From assembly GCA_024195585.1 (NCBI GenBank), contig SWBL01000488.1, positions 1 to 27,999 of the forward strand: a stretch of 27,999 nt of DNA, given 5' to 3'. The notes below the pieces were generated by a model that made no database searches, was not told where the DNA came from, and was given only the letters and a program-made list of their open reading frames with translations. The position numbers and the translations under genes are program-made. The first letter of the stretch is position 1; every line of letters begins with the position of its first letter. Of the stretch, positions 1-8,807 are shown piece after piece. Source of the DNA: Aureobasidium sp. EXF-3400 (taxonomy: Eukaryota; Ascomycota; Dothideomycetes; Dothideales; Saccotheciaceae).

Positions 1-1
1 T

Positions 2-181
2 GGTGGTTATCCACAGGAAGGATATGGCGGCCATGAGCAAGGTGGACGTGGTGGACATCAACAAGGAGGATATGGTGGACATCAACAAGGAGGATATGGT
101 GGACATCAACAAGGAGGATATGGCGGTTATGAGCAAGGTAGTCGTGGCGGGCATCAGCCAGGAGGATACGGTGGGCATTAA
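2..181 (+). CDS. 3' end of a Gly-rich GGYGGHQQ-repeat protein (5' partial)
   Basis: The frame is open from the window edge to TAA at 179-181. It encodes 59 residues, almost all Gly, Tyr, His and Gln, built on the eight-residue unit GGYGGHQQ. Three near-perfect copies of the 24-bp unit lie at about 52-127, with diverged copies (GGHEQGGR, GGYEQGSR) on both sides. The last residues are GGYGGH. The codon-level periodicity and the clean stop argue that this frame, rather than the overlapping frame that starts with an ATG, is the coding one. Low-complexity Gly/Tyr/Gln tails occur in RNA-binding, cell-wall and stress-type fungal proteins, and nothing here decides between them. The N-terminal part, which would carry any domain, is outside the window. 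Confidence 0.6.
   Translation, partial: GGYPQEGYGGHEQGGRGGHQQGGYGGHQQGGYGGHQQGGYGGYEQGSRGGHQPGGYGGH
52..127. repeat. 24-bp coding minisatellite, about three tandem copies
   Basis: The unit reads ggtggacatcaacaaggagg plus atat and is repeated almost without change, then decays on both sides. It encodes GGHQQGGY on the plus strand. Identity at third codon positions between neighbouring copies suggests recent copy-number change by slippage or unequal exchange. Confidence 0.7.
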
Positions 182-482
182 CAAAGAGGTTGCGGTGTTT
201 CCATTGATGTAGTACTGAGAACTTTGCACTGATTGGCGTATGATCCTTCAATATTGTCATGATCAAACCGTAAGCCCTCATTGCTAAAACAGTTCTACCT
301 ACGATCCTTCGTGTCCCCTCTTCTAGGTCGTAGGGCGCTGGCCATGCTTTGGCCATGATGTTCAATCTGAGGGTCCCCAACCACTTTGTCTTCCTCTCCA
401 TCTTCTCTTCCATCCTCGTCTTAATCTTCTTCTTCGTGCTTGCCTTCCATCACCAAAGTCCATGATCAGTTGCGTGGTCATT
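182..482. other. Short intergenic stretch between convergent genes
   Basis: This is the 3' flank of the Gly-rich gene (plus) and of the CDF transporter (minus). I see only a pyrimidine-rich run near 385-450 and no credible coding frame. It probably holds both 3' untranslated regions. Confidence 0.4.
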
Positions 483-2093
483 CTAGCCGCAACAGGTTAA
501 ACCCTCACAAATACTACCGCAATGGATCTGGCAGCCAGCAGTGGTAGTTGGTCGCCGGTGTAGACTTTGGGATCTCTCATCAATGCTACTTCCGGCACGT
601 GCTACCAACTCAGGCTGTAGAGTGGTAGAATGGATGCCGTACGCATGGAGACACTCGTTTATGCGGCGTGCCTGAACCATAAAGTTCGTGAGGGAGTCGT
701 CTGAGGTGAGAACATGAGCTGACGCCAAAGCTTTGTTCTGGCTCAGACGCCAAGCGTGCAGCTCATGGATTGATGTTACACCCTCAACCTGTAGACGTTC
801 GATTAGATACGGTGTTTGAAATTGAAACATGCTAACCCGTAATACCTTTTCGAGATCGTGTTTGACGTCCTCCAGATTGACGCCGAGCGGTACGCTTTCG
901 AGAAGGATCGCGCCACTGTTTTTCACTAGTAAAAGTATGTGTCAGTAACGGAAGAAGATGTCAGTACACGCGGGACACACCGAGTGGTATAGATGAAGCC
1001 AGAATCATGAACGCAATACCCATGCTCGCTCCTGGATCAGCATAGAATCTTCCCTCATACTTAGCTTGCCAGATTACAGCAGCGGCAATTATGACTCCAA
1101 TATTGTTGATGGCATCACCGACGAGGTGGACAAGAACACCCATCATGCCGAGATCGTGTCCGCTTCCTTTTGTTTTGGCGACCTTGTGACGATGATCTCG
1201 ATGAGAATGCTTGCACAGAAAAACGTCAGCAACGTGATGATACGGATGCTTCCTGTATGGGTGGGTATACTTACGTCTTGTAAGGGTGACATCTCATTTG
1301 CTCCGGTAGCCTGTGCTTCAGCCGGTTGTCCATGAGGAGTTCCATGGTCATGGTTGTGGTCGTGATCGTGATCGTGATCGTGCTCTACAAGTCATGAAAT
1401 TTAGTGTCGAGTTTATTGAATGGTGTGGTGCGACAGGCTTACCGTGGAGGAACAGAACGCTGATTATGTTCAATGCGAGTCCGACGCAACCAATGATCAG
1501 GACCAACATTGGGTTCTCGACCTCTAACGAAGGGTTAACGTCTGCTCAATTAGTCGGGGAAGCGACAGGCATACTTTGCAACGACACAAACCGCTCGACC
1601 GATTGGAGAAATATGCTGACGCCGAGCGCTAGAAGGAAAACACCATTGAAGAATGCGCCCAGAAGCTGTGCTCTTTGCCAGCCATATGACAGAGCTTGAG
1701 GGATCTTATCACCTTCCGAAACCTAGGTTAAGTTAGGATCTAGGTATAATTAAAGGTCAACCTAGACCGGCATACCCGGACTGCAACAAGGGCAACGATA
1801 AACCCTATCAGATCATTTAGCTTCGAGAGAGTGAGTACACGTATTCTGAAACTGTAGTAATGCAGCTATATTCAATGGACTCACATAATGAAACGCATCG
1901 GCGACTAGGGCGAGTGAGTGGGTATAGAAGCCAACTAAAACACGTTACAGAATCAGCCAATGTGCAAAAAATACAACCAGCCAATGATTGACCATGCATT
2001 AGCAGAAGTACCTGATATCTCAGCAACAAAGAACGAGAACGAGATGCTAATGATGATAATCAAACGCTGCGATTTTGAAAGCTTGGAGGACAT
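483..2093 (-). CDS. CDF-family zinc transporter (Zrc1/Cot1-like), eight exons
   Basis: Exons on the minus strand are 2093-2012, 1934-1885, 1820-1776, 1722-1575, 1523-1443, 1384-1275, 1209-981 and 925-483. All introns are GT-AG of 51-77 bp, and the sum is 1188 nt, or 395 residues. Family features: N-terminal membrane segment (MSSKLSKSQRLIIII); TM2 motif HSLALVADAFHYLND with the HxxxD metal site H43/D47; the conserved SYGWQRAQLLGAFFNGVFLL segment; a His-Asp loop from residue 137; a second HxxxD site in TM5 (HLVGD, H200/D204); the cytoplasmic domain with SIHELHAWRLSQNKALAS; and a C-terminal cysteine cluster typical of fungal Zrc1/Cot1 proteins. Such proteins move Zn2+ (sometimes Co2+ or Cd2+) from cytosol into the vacuole or endoplasmic reticulum in exchange for protons. 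The start was chosen because it is the only ATG giving the expected short cytoplasmic N-terminus. A decayed relative lies at about 7.4-8.25 kb and a metal ATPase at 12-15 kb. Confidence 0.9.
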
Positions 2094-2589
2094 GGTAAAT
2101 CGACTCCATGCAAAGTAAACAAATGATTATACCGCTTGTTCTAGAAAAATGGGGTGGTGTGTACCTAGGTGGAATCATAGTATACTTATATCCTTGGTAG
2201 GCTAAGAAAGTGGCGTGATTCCCACCTGAAACGTCATTTGCCATTACGGGCCAAAAGGAAAGGTGTCCTGCCACCTACTCAGGTATACTCCTCCGTAATC
2301 CACGGGATTCCCAAATATCGGCCCGTGCGCTGACACGTCTGTGCGTCTACGACGCGTCGCGTGAACCTCCTTGTTTTCGACTCGATAACTATTCTATGAG
2401 ACGTCTGCCTTTCTGGGTTTGTGGCCCAACTACGTTTCGCCGTACCCGAGTCGCTTTGTTTGATTTGAACCGCTTAGAGTCTCCAGGACTGCGCATAGAT
2501 TTCCAATTGTCACGCTCTCATATGCCTTACATGCAAACTCGCCCTGCCGGTTACTGGTTCCTTATCGACATCCCACTTGTGGGAGGAAT
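2094..2589. other. Upstream region of the CDF gene, no gene recognised
   Basis: This lies upstream of the CDF start and ahead of the decayed OrsD-like block. The small frame at 2396-2593 (plus) resembles nothing I know, but it may be the eroded front of that pseudogene. I see no clear promoter motif. Confidence 0.3.
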
Positions 2590-4683
2590 ATAAGACACCT
2601 AAACAGTCACGTGCGGGACTCACATCCTACGTGCATTCACTGCACATCGTTGACCCTTCAGACTTACCCGTGCTACCTCACGGGTTTCTAGCTCATCCTG
2701 ATCTGAAAGTCTTTCGCTTCTATGCTTGCAAAGCGTGTGATCAGAGGAGCACTAGTCAGGATATCATCGGACGCCATATGGCTACGAAACACCTACGGAG
2801 TCGACAAGTGTCAGACAAGCATACAGATATCATGCTATGTCAGTCCTGGACATCCTCTCTATCTAGCCAACAATGGACCGTTCACAACACGGCGACAGTC
2901 ACCTGTTCAAGTCTGCTACCTTCTACAAGCTGTGCCAAGGAGATACACAAAAGAGGAGATGACAATCATTGCTCGAAACGAGCGCCCGCAAGTCCTCGAT
3001 CCATTCGACACTGGCTTAGCTGTGCCGGAGCTGACCAGCTCATGGATGAAACGCACCAGATGGCCAAAGATCTATCGGAGCTGTCGGCGTGACGTCTTAG
3101 TGCGGTTGAAAGATTAGGGCCTTGCTGGCTCCATAGCCAGAATGAGCCATTCGGCTGCCACGACGGCGTAAACATGTCTAGCCTGGCATACAACGACAAG
3201 AGGATATGGATGCTCTTGCAAGCCGTCGACTAAGCTCTTGACCGTTGCGAGGAGACAATGTGATTTACTGGCAGGCCGATTATTTGCTGACTTGCTAGTA
3301 CGAAGTCTAGCAAATTCTGCCCTCGTCCATTCACGTTCCTTAGTCGGAAAGCGAGGTGTCAACGGTATCGACGGTTGTGGAACAAGTTCATAGCCTTCGC
3401 TTTTACACTCCACCATCTGCCGGGCCCATCAGCCATGGTAAGGAAGACAAAGAAAACTATGACGCCAGCGACGATAAGGAGTGCGATGATAAGGAAGACT
3501 CACACCAGGAACAAGATGACGCAATTCTCAAGAGCGACGATAAGATGGAAGCATAGATTGATGGACTTTCCGATAAGGTGGAGGGCACCCGTAAGCGAAG
3601 GATGTTGCCATCATCACATGTGCATCTGCAGAACGACATCCGAGTGGTCAGGTTGCATAAGACTAACATCTCCGCAGAGCAGGCAAGGGATAGGATTTCA
3701 GAGCTCGTTTTCCGCTTCAGTATCTTCTTCGCTGCAGAAAAGCTCACCAACGGCCAGACACACTCCAGCTTGCTCGTTTAGTATGCTGGGATCCTGAGTC
3801 TTTCAGCCGATGGAAGAACTTTTCGGAAAGCAAAAGACTACACTTCCAAACTCTCCGGACTGGTCTACATACAACGATTGCTGTTCTTAGAGGTTGCACT
3901 TCCACACAAGGCATACGAGAGCATCACCATTGGTCAGAAGCCTCAAAGTGCTCATCTGGAACGGCCGGATGGAATCCGGATGTGATACATGGTACGTGGC
4001 TGTCTAAGTCCTTTCGGAGAGTTTTAGAGCCTCCGAGACTATGGACAAGTCATAGCACGAAGCGACCCTCCAGCGTTCATGCTTCGCTGGAGTGAAGATT
4101 ACCAAATTCTTCATTACGGGGATGACTCCCTCTCTATGAAGCAACTCGGCAGTTTTGCTTCGAAAATTGTCAGCTCTTCGACGATGTTGTGTGCAAGGTT
4201 GATGTATGATTGGCAGCCCGAGTTTGACCTGCGTCGATCAAAGACGACTTCTGCAACCTTCAAGAAGGCTTCTCGTTTATTGATCATCGTGGTAACGAGC
4301 TATTTAGCGCATACTTGGAGCTCTCCACAAGAGCATGTACAGAGTCCAAGCAATGGTTTGCTTGTAGATAACAACTGGTACACGACTGCAGTCTGGAGAT
4401 ATCCTAAACTTGAGGAGGAGCTGCTCGAACTACTTCTAGCCATGTTCCGCATATTCTATCATTAGAATGTGGTAATGGCCCTTCGACCGAGCGCGGAATA
4501 TACGCGCACGAAGGTTCTATGGTCTATGTCACAAGACATCATAAAGCCCTCAAGGTCACTAACAGGGAGTTTCACGTCCTCCGTTATCTTCCTCAGCAAG
4601 TGGGAAGAATCCTGTTTCTCCATCTCGTCTATATCCGCGAGGTGACCACAGTGCCAAATGACAAACTGAACAGGGCCAAGCAT
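2590..4683 (+). pseudogene. Decayed OrsD/DUF3505-like protein (large fungal zinc-region protein, possibly helicase-linked)
   Basis: Several plus-strand pieces in different frames follow the order of a large fungal family I recognise from OrsD-type (DUF3505) and telomere-linked-helicase-like proteins. Piece 1 (about 2600-2890): ACKACDQRS followed by GRHMATKH, a C-x2-C-x12-H-x4-H zinc-finger-like pattern, then LCQSWTSSLSSQQWTV. Piece 2 (3780-3965): AGILSLSADGRTFRKAKDYT followed by LSGLVYIQRLLFLEVALP. Piece 3 (4079-4465): WSEDYQILHYGDDSLSMKQL and a MYDWQPEFDLRRSK segment. Piece 4 (4490-4680): MVYVTRHHKALK and LRYLPQQVGRILFLHLVYI. Frame changes and stops separate the pieces, and no helicase domain follows. 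Introns could explain some breaks but not the whole pattern. The family assignment rests on remembered similarity and needs a profile search. Confidence 0.6.
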
Positions 4684-4706
4684 CGGGAGACATGACTAAC
4701 GCCGTG

Positions 4707-5026
4707 AAGCTCTTATTATATGCTGAAACAACGCGTTGGCAGCGAGATAATGAGCATCTACGAAGTGGCTCCAGGTAGGTAAGGCCTGCCTCGAGCAACA
4801 ATTCTTGACACCTTAGCTGACTATGTTCCCGGCCTATCGCTGCCTCACTGCCGTCTTGCATCGCAAGTCTGACCTACGTGAACAATCAAACGATCAACAT
4901 CGTATCTCACATCGTGGGTGCCATGATCTCTTTCTTACTTCCTATGAATTTATATCAACGAGAATTCAAGACTACCATCAATGCGCGCATGGCAGACCTC
5001 GTCGTGATCCCGCTTTAACGTTACTT
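4707..5026 (+). pseudogene. Fragment of a PAQR (Izh/adiponectin-receptor/hemolysin III-type) membrane protein
   Basis: The frame from about 4707 reads KLLLYAETTRWQRDNEHLRS, matching the family signature 'LL.W.ELP.W..DN..I..GYR'. After a possible intron starting gtaggt near 4775, the frame around 4830-5025 reads RPIAASLPSCIASL and then YVNNQTINIVSHIVGAM, matching 'YLHNETVNI.SHLIGA' (first membrane segment), and ends VIPL followed by TAA at 5023-5025. The other six membrane segments and the metal-site histidines of the C-terminal half are absent. I found no splice pair that joins the first two pieces without a stop. PAQR proteins are seven-helix membrane proteins; the yeast Izh members are linked to zinc homeostasis, which is notable beside a CDF transporter. 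This copy looks truncated and dead. Confidence 0.6.
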
Positions 5027-5688
5027 CAACTCACCTCTATTACAGCCAGGAATATTATGAGTACCCTAAATCCCTCTACAGATACTCGAAGCCGACCAAG
5101 AAGTGCCAGACTCTCCTCTTCAATGGCTAATCAGCACTGGCAAAGCTTCACTTTGCTTCCTGAGTATATCAGTGAGGCGGCAGTCTGGAAATTTCTACCG
5201 AGTAATTTGAATGAGCTTCACATATGAATGGGTTGAATTGAACGCGCTGTTGACAGTTTCAAATTTGCGGCCTTGCTGTTACGGTCCCCAACGCTAAGCG
5301 ATTGGATCTAGGCAAGAGCGACCATACACCTTATGAGAGACCGCGCGTTAGCACTCCTCGGCATCGCGTGACCAGGCACGCGAGAGCACAATTCGCGATA
5401 CAAGCATCCAGACCAGACCAATGACAAATGGAGGACAAACTCGATCGAAACCGACTGGTCGACCGACCGAATTAATGACAACCAGACCAAAAAGCTCACT
5501 GATCTAAGCTTTGCGACATGGCCCTCACGCTCTCGCAATATGAATGACTCAACAGTCGTGGTTTTGGATTCGGGAGTAATTCAGAATTCGAATTCAAGCT
5601 AGTTATGATTCTGCCCTCTATGCTCGTTGGCGTGATGTGGTTCGTCGACCCGTTCGTGTGTGACAGCAACGGTACGGGTCGAGTGCTT
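5027..5688. other. Eroded sequence with no assignable gene
   Basis: This contains several overlapping frames on both strands with no family signal. The plus frame after 5026 reads on with repeated stops, which fits further decay of the adjacent PAQR fragment or unrelated sequence. The part next to 5689 is the likely 3' untranslated region of the lipid phosphatase gene. Confidence 0.3.
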
Positions 5689-6837
5689 TTATTCGGCGTC
5701 AGCGTAGTTCCCGATACCGACACCAATACCGAATGCCCTCTTCTTACTACGCGGCCCCCATGCCCAGCCTGAACCTTTGCCGATGGGCAGGTGGTACCAT
5801 CTGAATGCAAACCAGGCAGAACCGATACCAATAACTGAGCCAGAGATGAGATCAAAGCCAAAGTGATAATATTCAACAAATCGTGTGGAGCAGATGTAAA
5901 CTGCTACTGCGACTGGGATAAAGGCAATTACGATGAGATGGTTGGGCGGCGAAGCAGCCTGGTTGCGTGGAGACACAGCACGGATGTGTTCTCCAGCTGC
6001 AACGGCATCAGATTCGCGCGGCTTGATACCCTGGCCAGCCATGGGCTCACCGTTGTGATGCAGAGGGAGCAGCTCCTGCGCCATGCTTTGGCGATTAGGT
6101 CTCGCATCTTGGGCCGGTGATTGCGTTGGTAAGTAGGGGATATGTATAGCGAATTTGGAGCAGATGAAGAAGAAGAGGTATAGGAGGCCTGCCCAGGAGA
6201 AAGAGGCGTGACCACTGGGGAAAGACTTGAAGGCATCGTTCACAAGACGCGCGTCCAGGTTTCTGCAAATATCAGCAGACACAAGTGTCCATCTAGGATC
6301 GAGATTCTGGCCGTAGCCGCCCACAACGAAGTTCTGGATGTTGTCAAGATCTGGCTCGCAGCGAGCAATACAGCTTGGCCTCGGCTTGCCGAAGAGATTC
6401 TTCATGCCTTGGGTGATGAAGAAGGACACAACATGGGCCAGGGCAAGGCCAGCCCAGCCTTTTTCCCACTCCCAGAGCTTGCGCGTGATCATGGTCTTTC
6501 GTGTAAGACCACGTGTGGTGTGAGGACCCGGTATCAAGGCCGCTACGATAAGGAAAATGATGACCGCAGGGATAAATAAAGCAATGACCGCCAGCAAGCC
6601 GACAGAAATTTGCTCCTCGATCACAGGGTAGGAGATGCTTAAGTCCAGCAAAGAGAAAGGCCGCTTGTATGGTTCGGTATAATTGATGCCGGCGCCGATG
6701 GCGGCGATGAATCTGTATGGTTGTCAATAGATTGTTGAAGACAGAGTGATGACAGGGAGGAGTACTCACATCATGACAATCCAGTCGAGCACATAGGCAC
6801 CGATCAGCGTTTTAGACATCTTAGGTATGTTGCCCAT
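5689..6837 (-). CDS. PAP2-family lipid phosphate phosphatase (Dpp1/Lpp-like)
   Basis: Exon 1 is 6837-6770 and exon 2 is 6712-5689, joined across a 57-bp GT-AG intron (6713-6769), giving 363 residues. All three parts of the PAP2 active site are present: KNLFGKPRP (K127 to R134-P135), FPSGH (P188-H191) and TRFVEYYHFGFD (R300, H306, D310). Hydrophobic segments on both sides fit the six-helix arrangement of fungal diacylglycerol pyrophosphate/lipid phosphatases. A poorly conserved loop rich in Pro, Gln and His (about residues 210-265) separates motifs 2 and 3. The enzyme would remove phosphate from phosphatidate, diacylglycerol pyrophosphate or lysophosphatidate in vacuole, Golgi or ER membranes. 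An in-frame TAA lies just upstream of ATG 6837; a second in-frame ATG six codons later could also serve as start. Nothing ties it to the metal genes except position. Confidence 0.9.
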
Positions 6838-7380
6838 CTGGATGACACTTTAGGAGAGTGTGACTTTATGGTATGGTATGAAGATAGACGATTATGACCC
6901 CATGCGCCACGCTTTTGTGCTAGGAAAGCAGACTGCCAAAGGGCGCGCTTACAGCGGGAAGTGAAGACAGAGTGTAGGTGTGAGCTGCTGACCGTTGGAA
7001 TACGCCCCCCGAGGATATAAAGAGGCAGAGTGGCAAAAACCATACATATGGTGATATGAGTGATGGGATCAAGTTTTTGGGAAGCCGGTAGGAGAGCAAG
7101 GCTGCGCAGTAATGTATGATAAGTCAGACCCCTAGCGCTCGGTGCAGCTTCCCCTTAACACATCCCTTTCTGACCGTTGCGTCGCCCGCGAACGACAAAG
7201 ATTTAACATGGATCTTTGGGGAGATGAGGTGGGCTGCAGGAAATGATGGAGGCTGAATGGGTCTTGGCTTTGTGACAGTTAGTTGGATTTGATGCTTGCG
7301 GATGTGTATGCACCGCAAGTCCCGTATTACGACAGACGTTCCACTATTCGCTAGTAGGAATGAGCATCGATGGCATTTCG
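6838..7380. other. Upstream region of the lipid phosphatase; no gene seen
   Basis: Small frames on the minus strand (6804-7043, 7124-7318) show no recognisable motifs. The phosphatase promoter and 5' leader should lie in the first few hundred bases. A T/A-rich run at about 7015-7023 could act as a TATA-like element on either strand, but this is not strong evidence. Confidence 0.3.
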
Positions 7381-7384
7381 CTGT

Positions 7385-8250
7385 CTACTGACGTCCGTCT
7401 CGCTTCGAGCTCGCGACCGATCTTACGATGCACTGCCCAAGTGAGACGCGCGGCACTCTGCTGCCGGCGCGCCATGACTGACTGGCTTGATCGTGCAGCG
7501 CAATAGCTTGGTTGGCTTCGTCGTGGCCCCGCCGAGCCTGTCGTTTCAAGGGCAGCGTGCGATCCTCCTGCGCGCAATCTTCAATGGTGTTTTATTGCTG
7601 ACGCCAAGCGCCAGCATATTCCTACGAGTCATCGAACGATGTCGAGCGATTTATCGCTCGTCATGGTGAGGACGCGCGTCGCTTGATGCTAGGTCCCACT
7701 TCGCGCCGCCCGCTCCGACTCCGACGTGGTCTCTAGTTGTCGATAATCCCTTCCTGGTCATGATCACCGGCTGCGTTGGGTTTACCTTGAATATTTCCAG
7801 CGCCAGTATCCTCCGCGGTTTGTGCTGGCCATCTTGGCAAGACGTGGCCAAATCGCTAATTTTGTCATGCCAGAACACGATCATGAGAAGCAAGCAGCCG
7901 CTGGCGTTCCGCCAAGTGCGCACCTGGATATTCTCACTCTACGCCAGGCGACAACAGGCCGTTGCCAAGTGCAAGGGTGAGGCATAGCTGATCCGTGCCG
8001 AGAGTGCACAGCGAGTACGCCAGCGAGCACTCGGAATTCACGTTGCCACGCTCCAGTCCGACGTTGCTGCGCCCACTGTTGCTGGTCTAGGTCAGGGTTT
8101 GGAGCATGGTAGTGAGGACCCGACCGTCCATCAAGGGAGACCTGTCGACGGTGTATGTGTCCTGCGCCGTGACGCTAGCGGTTGGGCCAATCCTGGTTGC
8201 TGCGACGAAGCGGATAATTTTGTTGGGCAAAGCAACAGACCGTAGAGTAT
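7385..8250 (+). pseudogene. Decayed second copy of a CDF zinc transporter
   Basis: Plus-strand blocks match consecutive parts of the intact CDF gene (483-2093, minus). 7499-7530, NSLVGFVVA, aligns with NDLIGFIVA. 7550-7650, GQRAILLRAIFNGVLLL then SIFLRVIER, aligns with WQRAQLLGAFFNGVFLL then SIFLQSVER. 7738-7815, VDNPFLVMITGCVGFTLNIS, aligns with VENPMLVLIIGCVGLALNII. A short EHDHEK block near 7874 aligns with the start of the His-rich loop. A weaker block at 8133-8240 (YVSCAVTLAVGPILVAATK) aligns with the sixth membrane segment. Relic introns sit at the same places: gtgagg...ctctag before VDNP, and gtttgt...ccag before EHDH, the latter in the same codon phase. The front end, the HxxxD sites and about 17 residues ahead of GQRA are missing or unrecognisable, so this is a pseudogene. 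It is a diverged paralogue, not a recent duplicate. Confidence 0.7.
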
Positions 8251-8684
8251 AGTGTGGTTCCCCCAAGAAAAAATGAGGAAAGGGCGACGAGTCTGGGAGC
8301 AGGATATCCAATAGACTGCAGAGTGCCCTATGGTTTAACCACTCTGATGCGAAGTATGCATTGTTAATATCTCAACATTGTCCAGTCCATCGGCAGGCTC
8401 GTCCGTATGCATGACCTATGTGCTGGTATCCAGTGGTATTGTCCAGTAAAATATCTCCAGACCTATTGTGTCTATCAGCTCGTGGCTACGATGAATCGCA
8501 CTTCTGCTATCCCGATCCAACTTGCTCCGTAGCACTCGTGAGAATTATCTCTGGCGCGAGTATCCGCACCTACAATACTCCAAACAACAACAACTTCCGT
8601 AACAAGGTACATGCGCATGTCACGATGCAGTTGCAAGCAGAGCAGAGTAAAGAAGTGAGGTTGAAATAAGCCTCGTAAAGTTAG
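8251..8684. other. No supported gene
   Basis: A plus-strand frame starting at ATG 8418 runs to 8669. If a GT at 8607 (AAG/gtacat) were spliced to the AG at 8683-8684, it would join in frame to the ADHQG repeat that follows. The resulting small protein would carry an Asn-rich stretch (NTPNNNNFRNK) ahead of the repeat. I recognise no domain, so the model is only a possibility. Confidence 0.2.
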
Positions 8685-8693
8685 TGCAAATTT

Positions 8694-8783
8694 GCTGACC
8701 ATCAAGGTGCTTACCATCAAGGTGCTGACCATCAAGGTGCTGACCATCAAGGTGCTGACCATCAAGGTGCTGATCAACAGGGT
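8694..8783. repeat. 15-bp minisatellite, six tandem copies (ADHQG in the plus frame)
   Basis: The unit gctgaccatcaaggt occurs at 8694, 8709, 8724, 8739, 8754 and 8769. Copy 2 has one substitution (AYHQG) and copy 6 several (ADQQG). Read on the plus strand the array is (ADHQG)6 followed by VPVNLSQ and TAG at 8805-8807. On the minus strand it reads as repeats of STLMV. A unit length divisible by three and a frame kept open through the array allow, but do not prove, a coding role. Confidence 0.8.
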
Positions 8784-8807
8784 GTTCCAGTCAATCTGTC
8801 ACAGTAG

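Noticed and set aside
3..212. 69-residue frame with VDINKEDM repeats
   Set aside because: It is the out-of-frame shadow of the GGYGGHQQ repeat; the other frame has the sensible composition and stop.
3114..3416. Minus-strand 100-residue frame starting MVECKSEGYELVP
   Set aside because: No family features and no splice partners; it overlaps the decayed plus-strand OrsD-like region.
8475..8777. Minus-strand frame with (STLMV)n repeat
   Set aside because: It is only the reverse reading of the 15-bp minisatellite. The plus frame gives a hydrophilic repeat and a neat stop, although neither is proven coding.
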